From positions 94,190 through 158,189 of the forward strand of contig NZ_FYDG01000007.1 in the NCBI RefSeq assembly GCF_900187365.1: 64,000 bases of DNA, given 5' to 3'. Source of the stretch: Rhodoblastus acidophilus (GTDB lineage: Bacteria; Pseudomonadota; Alphaproteobacteria; Rhizobiales; Beijerinckiaceae). A program made the translations under genes and the position numbers. Positions 61,121-64,000 of this stretch are shown in pieces. The notes below the pieces were generated by a model. That model ran no database searches. It was not told the DNA's origin and saw only the letters and a program-made list of their open reading frames with translations. How positions within the stretch are numbered: the stretch's first letter is position 1; each line of letters starts with the position of its first letter.

Positions 61121-61561
61121 TCAGGCGCCGCGCATCAGATGGCGCATCAGTTCGAGCACCGGGGCCGCGTCGGCGTTGCGGGCGATGATCTCATGCAGGA
61201 AATTGGGCGAAAGGGTGAAGCCGGCGCCGCCGACATCGGCGAAATAGGCCATGGCCCAGCCCGCGAAACCGCGCGCGCCGATATATTCGTGCTGGATCAG
61301 GCGCACGTCTTCGTGGCGCTTGTCCCTCAGGATTCTGGCGTAGCAATCGGCGATGGCCAGCGGCGCGCCTTCGAGCGTCTGCGCGAAGCCTCGCCCATTG
61401 AAGAACAGCGCGCCGGTAATATCCTCACGCAGGTTATGTTGGCGCGAGACCGCCAGAATATCGGCAAGCTCCGCCGCAACCTCCGCCGTCGTTCCACGGA
61501 CCAGGCTGCGGCTGATGTAGACGATCTGGACAAGCTCGCCATAGTTTTGCGCGGGCGGCAC
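61121..61561 (-). CDS. Short BLUF-domain blue-light photoreceptor
   Basis: The about 146-residue protein is a stand-alone BLUF (FAD-binding) sensor. The flavin-contacting residues are all present: Tyr in LVQIVYISRSLV, Asn in RQHNLREDITGALFFNG, Gln in GFAQTLEGAPLAI, and Trp/Met in GFAGWAMAYF. The C-terminal about 40 residues (LSPNFLHEIIARNADAAPVL, then ELMRHLMRGA) form the usual capping helices. The start is uncertain: the GTG at 61561 with GGA upstream gives a normal short leader, while an ATG at 61648 would add 29 arginine-rich residues. It presumably acts through a partner protein in response to blue light. Confidence 0.9.
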   Translation of the reverse strand: MPPAQNYGELVQIVYISRSLVRGTTAEVAAELADILAVSRQHNLREDITGALFFNGRGFAQTLEGAPLAIADCYARILRDKRHEDVRLIQHEYIGARGFAGWAMAYFADVGGAGFTLSPNFLHEIIARNADAAPVLELMRHLMRGA

Positions 61562-61768
61562 GGGGTGTTCCGATTCGAGAGGGCGCCGCCAAGCTGAAGC
61601 AGCAGAATAAACAATTCGTAAGCACGGCGTGCGGCGAAGCGGAGCCATCGCTCGGGCGCCGGCGGTTGCGGTCCGGCGCGCCTGTCGCCCGGCAAGGCTC
61701 GCGCAAGATTCACCGATTAATGTTAACAGATCGGTCGGGAGCTAAGGGCCCGGCCGGCGAACTTGAGA

Positions 61769-61809
61769 GAGCGCTCGCCACGGATGCACTGGCGGGCGCT
61801 CTTATTTTT
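61769..61809 (+). terminator. Strong rightward terminator without an assigned gene
   Basis: A 12-bp stem GAGCGCTCGCCA/TGGCGGGCGCTC (61769-61780 with 61790-61801, one G-U) and a 9-nt loop are followed by TTATTTTT. It points rightward, but the nearest rightward gene ends at 61109 and both flanking genes run leftward. It may end a small rightward RNA or shield the pilin gene. Confidence 0.7.
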
Positions 61810-61943
61810 GCGGCGCGGACGCCGCCTTCTCCCCCGCGCCTGGATTGATGCTGACGAAAACTCGCGCGGACCCCGGCGGGATCCTGCGCGAGATCGAGCA
61901 GAATTATCAAGAAAAAGACATGAGTCGCCGTTGAATGTCGCGA

Positions 61944-62105
61944 TCAGTTGAGCCCGTTCGAGACGCCCTCGAACTTGGCGTTCAGCTTCGTGCCGACCGT
62001 GGTCAATGTTGCGATGGCCACAACAGAGATAAGGGCGGCGATCAGGCCGTATTCGATGGCGGTCGCGCCGGATTCGTCCTTGAAAAATGACATCAGCGTC
62101 TTCAT
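61944..62105 (-). CDS. Flp/Fap-type pilin (53-residue form)
   Basis: The minus-strand ATG at 62105 opens MKTLMSFFKDESGATAIEYG, then LIAALISVVAIATLTTVGTK and LNAKFEGVSNGLN, a complete Flp prepilin of 53 residues. Cleavage after the Gly before ATAIEYG would release the mature pilin. An AGGAGCACCTC ribosome site precedes it. It is a close paralogue of the pilin at 45854. A CtrA-type box lies 71 bp upstream. Too short for many gene callers. Confidence 0.93.
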   Translation of the reverse strand: MKTLMSFFKDESGATAIEYGLIAALISVVAIATLTTVGTKLNAKFEGVSNGLN

Positions 62106-62431
62106 GAGGTGCTCCTTTTTTAATGCGCGAATTTAAAGTGCGCTGCGACACGGAGCGAGATTGAATTAAATAGGTTTAAATTATGTTTAAATTGAATAAA
62201 TTTCAGGACATTGGCATACGTATTTATGCGATGGGCAAAAGCACTTATAATCCGGCTTTCTGCCGTATTTTATAAAATCAAAGGTTGAATGGGCATTTTT
62301 TACAACCCTTGGGCAGGCGGGATTATTCATTCCGCGCCGAGTGAGCGAAAACGATGCGCGCCTCGGCGGCGCGGAAAGAACGCCTGCGCCGATTGCCGCT
62401 CAAATCTTGCGAGCCGGACGATGGCGGCCGG
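62106..62431. other. AT-rich intergenic region upstream of the second flp pilin
   Basis: This 326-bp stretch is strikingly AT-rich at 62161-62290 compared with the rest of the window. It carries three TTAA half-sites (62166-62190) and a direct repeat GTTTAAATT at 62174-62182 and 62185-62193. Apart from the pilin promoter, no gene can be supported. Confidence 0.5.
62166..62190 (-). promoter_or_regulatory. CtrA-type binding box upstream of flp
   Basis: TTAA-N7-TTAA at 62176-62190 matches the CtrA consensus half-sites and spacing exactly. A further TTAA at 62166-62169 precedes it with N6. The box lies 71 bp before the pilin start. CtrA activates pilA in Caulobacter, so cell-cycle control of this pilin is a fair prediction. 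Confidence 0.65.
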
Positions 62432-62950
62432 TCACGCCTTGCGATTGCAGATGCGGTAGAGCGGATTTCGCGATTGCGGCGGATCGCCCAGGGTATTGGA
62501 GTCCCAAAAACCTTCCTCGATGAATTTCAGGGCGGCGTCGTCGAGGCACACGCCGCCGTTCACGCTCCGCATGTAATAATAGGCGTAGTGCAAATCGCTC
62601 TTGCCCGCGCGTTGGCACATTTCAATCGTCTTGATGAACGGCTCGACCTGTTTCTTGCCGATGATATGAACCGTATCCGGAGACCTGAAAAACTTTTCGG
62701 CGATATTCAAAACAACGCCCTCCAACGCGAAGGGGCCAATCATGACCTGCGCCGAGGCTGCCAAAAGGCGCTGCTGAAAAACTCCGGGCTTTTCGCAATG
62801 CCGCGAGGGTTTTGGCGCCGAAAAATACATAGAAGACGCAAAAACCAGCGCCGGCCGAAGCCGAGGCGGGCTGATCAGGTCCATTCCGCGCGGGGGGCGC
62901 ACGGCGTCGAGAGTTTTCGAGGGAGGTGGCGACCCCGACAGAAGTGCCAC
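62432..62950 (-). CDS. Hypothetical protein, possibly exported
   Basis: The C-terminal about 100 residues look like genuine coding sequence (GPFALEGVVLNIAEKFFRSP, KKQVEPFIKTIEMCQRAGKS, DLHYAYYYMRSVNGGVCLDD, ALKFIEEGFWD). I do not recognise the family. The N-terminal part is doubtful: several starts (GTG 62950, ATG 62884, ATG 62830, ATG 62743) lack good ribosome sites, and the stretch FQQRLLAASAQ resembles the end of a signal peptide without a clean hydrophobic core. It could be a decayed secreted protein. It borders the hicAB region. Confidence 0.5.
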   Translation of the reverse strand: MALLSGSPPPSKTLDAVRPPRGMDLISPPRLRPALVFASSMYFSAPKPSRHCEKPGVFQQRLLAASAQVMIGPFALEGVVLNIAEKFFRSPDTVHIIGKKQVEPFIKTIEMCQRAGKSDLHYAYYYMRSVNGGVCLDDAALKFIEEGFWDSNTLGDPPQSRNPLYRICNRKA

Positions 62951-62978
62951 GCGCCTATATATTTCAAAGCCTTAGGTC

Positions 62979-63041
62979 AAGGTGCGGCGGCTTTTTCCCT
63001 CATTGAAATGTAATGGCAATTTTCGAGACGCGCCGCACCTT
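62979..63041. repeat. 11-bp inverted repeat
   Basis: AAGGTGCGGCG (62979-62989) and CGCCGCACCTT (63031-63041) are perfect inverted copies separated by 41 bp. The region sits between the hypothetical gene and hicAB and is otherwise gene-free (62951-63187). A remnant of a small mobile element or a long-loop terminator are both possible. Confidence 0.55.
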
Positions 63042-63187
63042 TTGACGATGCGAAGGGCGGCGGGGAGGGCGATTAGCAGCCTTGCTTGGCGGGCCAGAGG
63101 TAGTGGGTTCGAAAACACCGCTGTCCTGACGAGCTAAAGCTCAAAGCTGGTTCTTTTCGGCAACGCTCAAACGAACGTGGCGCAAAT

Positions 63188-63250
63188 AGCGTGCATTATT
63201 TTGCACGCTTTGCCTTGACGCGCGCAGAACATGCGTGCATATATTTGCAC
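63188..63250 (+). promoter_or_regulatory. hicAB promoter with two inverted-repeat operators
   Basis: Operator 1 is AGCGTGCA-N6-TGCACGCT (63188-63209), a perfect 8-bp dyad. Operator 2 is GTGCA-N6-TGCAC (63235-63250). Both share the core GTGCA-N6-TGCAC, and their centres are 44 bp apart, about four helical turns. TTGACG (63215-63220) and TATATT (63240-63245, inside operator 2) form a plausible promoter. Autorepression by the HicB RHH domain is expected. Confidence 0.72.
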
Positions 63251-63266
63251 AGAAAGGGCGCGCGAC

Positions 63267-63461
63267 ATGCCGAAGCCAGAGACCAACACCCGCAAGATCA
63301 TCGCTCGGCTTGAGGCTGAAGGCTGGTACAACGTCGGCGGCGGAAGCCATGATCGTTTTGTTCATGATGATCGGCCGGGCATCATGATCCCGGTGCCCCG
63401 CCACCGTGAACTGACGCCCGGAACGGCGCGCTCGATAGCCAAGGCGGCGGGTTGGTTCTGA
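63267..63461 (+). CDS. hicA: HicA-family mRNA interferase toxin
   Basis: The 64-residue protein starts MPKPETNTRKIIARLEAEGW and continues YNVGGGSHDRFVHDDRPGIM, then IPVPRHRELTPGTARSIAKA, then AGWF. This is the dsRBD-like HicA fold with the catalytic His in GGSHDRF. HicA degrades mRNA and tmRNA when free. RBS AAAGGGCG precedes the ATG. hicB follows after 28 bp; toxin-first order is the norm for hicAB. Confidence 0.93.
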   Translation: MPKPETNTRKIIARLEAEGWYNVGGGSHDRFVHDDRPGIMIPVPRHRELTPGTARSIAKAAGWF

Positions 63462-63489
63462 CCCGCCAGATCGCTCAAGGAGGAGCAAA

Positions 63490-63885
63490 ATGGCCTATTA
63501 CGTCGGCATCCTCGACGGCGCGGAGAATAATTGGGGCGTGCGGATCGCGGACATTGACGGCTGCGTCGGCGCTGGGGAAACGCCAGAAGCCGCTCTGGCC
63601 GATGTGATCGCCGCGCTGCGCGACGTCATCGCTTACAAAAGAAACGGCGATCATCCGGTGCCCGCGCCCTCGTCTGTGGCGGATGTGCTGGCGCGCGGCG
63701 AAATCGGCGAGGGCGAAACCGCTGTTCTCGTGCCCCTCGTGCTTGATGCCGGCCGGAGTGTGCGCGCCAATCTCACCATGGACGCTGGCCTCCTGGAGGC
63801 GATCGACGATGCCGCCGCCCGTGGTGGCGTCACCCGTTCCGCCTTCATTGCGAGCGCCGCGCGAGAGAAACTGGCTCGCGTCTGA
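63490..63885 (+). CDS. hicB: HicB-family antitoxin with RHH DNA-binding domain
   Basis: The 131-residue protein has the partial RNase H-like HicB domain (YYVGILDGAENNWGVRIADI, then DGCVGAGETPEAALADVIAA) and a C-terminal ribbon-helix-helix (VRANLTMDAGLLEAIDDAAA, then RGGVTRSAFIASAAREKLA). HicB neutralises HicA and represses the operon. A GGAGG site precedes the ATG. A T-rich minus-strand hairpin lies 26 bp beyond its stop. Confidence 0.93.
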   Translation: MAYYVGILDGAENNWGVRIADIDGCVGAGETPEAALADVIAALRDVIAYKRNGDHPVPAPSSVADVLARGEIGEGETAVLVPLVLDAGRSVRANLTMDAGLLEAIDDAAARGGVTRSAFIASAAREKLARV

Positions 63886-63905
63886 AGATCGCCGGCGCAT
63901 ATAAT

Positions 63906-64000
63906 AAAAAAGCCCGACGCCGAAGCGCCGGGCCAAGTCTCCCTAGTTCGCGCCGGCGTAAGCCTCCGGGAGGATGGAAGCGGCGCGAACCCTTTGACGG
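63906..64000 (-). ncRNA. Structured leftward transcript end or small RNA candidate (cut by window edge)
   Basis: On the minus strand, a 10-bp perfect stem GTTCGCGCCG/CGGCGCGAAC (63990-63981 with 63955-63946) encloses a CCTCC-CGGAGG hairpin. It is followed by a terminator stem GCCCGGCGC-TTCG-GCGTCGGGC (63933-63912) ending in TTTTTT (63911-63906). This could be a small RNA or the 3' end of a leftward gene beyond the window. No coding frame is convincing. Confidence 0.45.

Noticed and set aside
61666..61848. 60-codon rightward frame over the orphan terminator
   Set aside because: It reads straight through a strong terminator and has no ribosome site.
62354..63013. 219-codon rightward frame opposite the hypothetical gene at 62432
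   Set aside because: Arg/Leu-rich shadow composition; the leftward frame has more protein-like sequence, although it too is only moderately supported.
63060..63150. A functional tRNA gene next to hicAB
   Set aside because: Only a T-arm-like stretch is visible on one strand and a D-arm-like stretch on the other; no closed acceptor stem or CCA.
27247..64000. CRISPR arrays or complete insertion sequences
   Set aside because: No regularly spaced direct repeats and no transposase-like frame were found; the only tandem arrays are protein-coding (H1-like gene and the repeat protein).

Overview
The window comes from a GC-rich alphaproteobacterium, most likely a purple non-sulfur phototroph of the Rhizobiales (Beijerinckiaceae/Rhodoblastus type). 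The evidence is a light-harvesting-2 operon (pucB-pucA-pucC) whose alpha subunit closely resembles, from memory, that of Rhodoblastus acidophilus, a BciA-type 8-vinyl reductase for bacteriochlorophyll synthesis, a permuted two-piece tmRNA with the tag ANDNYAPVAVAA, an alphaproteobacterial SspB, Flp pilins, and the typical order hdaA-ppk1-ppx. No rRNA operon, CRISPR array or intact insertion sequence was seen.

Layout. 1-5 kb: rarA (cut by the window edge), an orphan ParA ATPase and a decayed second copy, pyrE, a secreted protein, then a leftward RHH/DUF4169/sspB group beside the ssrA gene. 5.6-10.2 kb: 3-hydroxyacyl-CoA dehydrogenase, thyA and folA, with two small unknown genes and a phosphatase plus kinase-like fusion lodged between thyA and folA. 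10.3-16.3 kb: accessory genes (two methyltransferases, a GT61 glycosyltransferase, a membrane protein, two paralogous tiny helical proteins, a TPR protein). 16.4-25.1 kb: housekeeping genes (pyrC-plsY-dprA, ruvX, gatC-gatA-chorismate mutase-gatB). 25.6-33.3 kb: a 531-residue histone-H1-like protein, tRNA-Ser, an OmpA/HhH pair, a double cold-shock protein, DUF192, tRNA-Pro and a Hint-domain protein.

33.4-45.5 kb: an amino-acid ABC importer without its ATPase (aapJQM), ndk, rlpA, a broken GST gene, a soluble FIST-domain chemoreceptor, a parS-like site, a large membrane protein, an SDR and purMN. 45.8-50.8 kb is the phototrophy block: flp pilin, bciA, a leftward gene for a protein of alternating 25- and 34-residue repeats, and the divergently transcribed pucBAC operon. 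The puc promoter overlaps two TGTC-N10-GACA-type PpsR/CrtJ operators set exactly 26 bp apart. 50.9-61.1 kb: CDP-alcohol phosphatidyltransferase, AI-2E-type exporter, hdaA, ppk1, ppx, EamA transporter, MDR dehydrogenase, rnd and an SDR. 61.1-64 kb: a short BLUF blue-light sensor, a second Flp pilin behind an exact TTAA-N7-TTAA (CtrA-type) box, an unknown gene, and a hicAB toxin-antitoxin pair with two inverted-repeat operators.

The best candidate for something undescribed is the repeat protein at 47263-48420 (YflT-like N-terminal domain plus four 59-residue superunits). It shares its upstream region with the LH2 operon. Its repeats are regular and partly recently duplicated, and I recognise no family for them. 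A role linked to light harvesting is inferred from position only.
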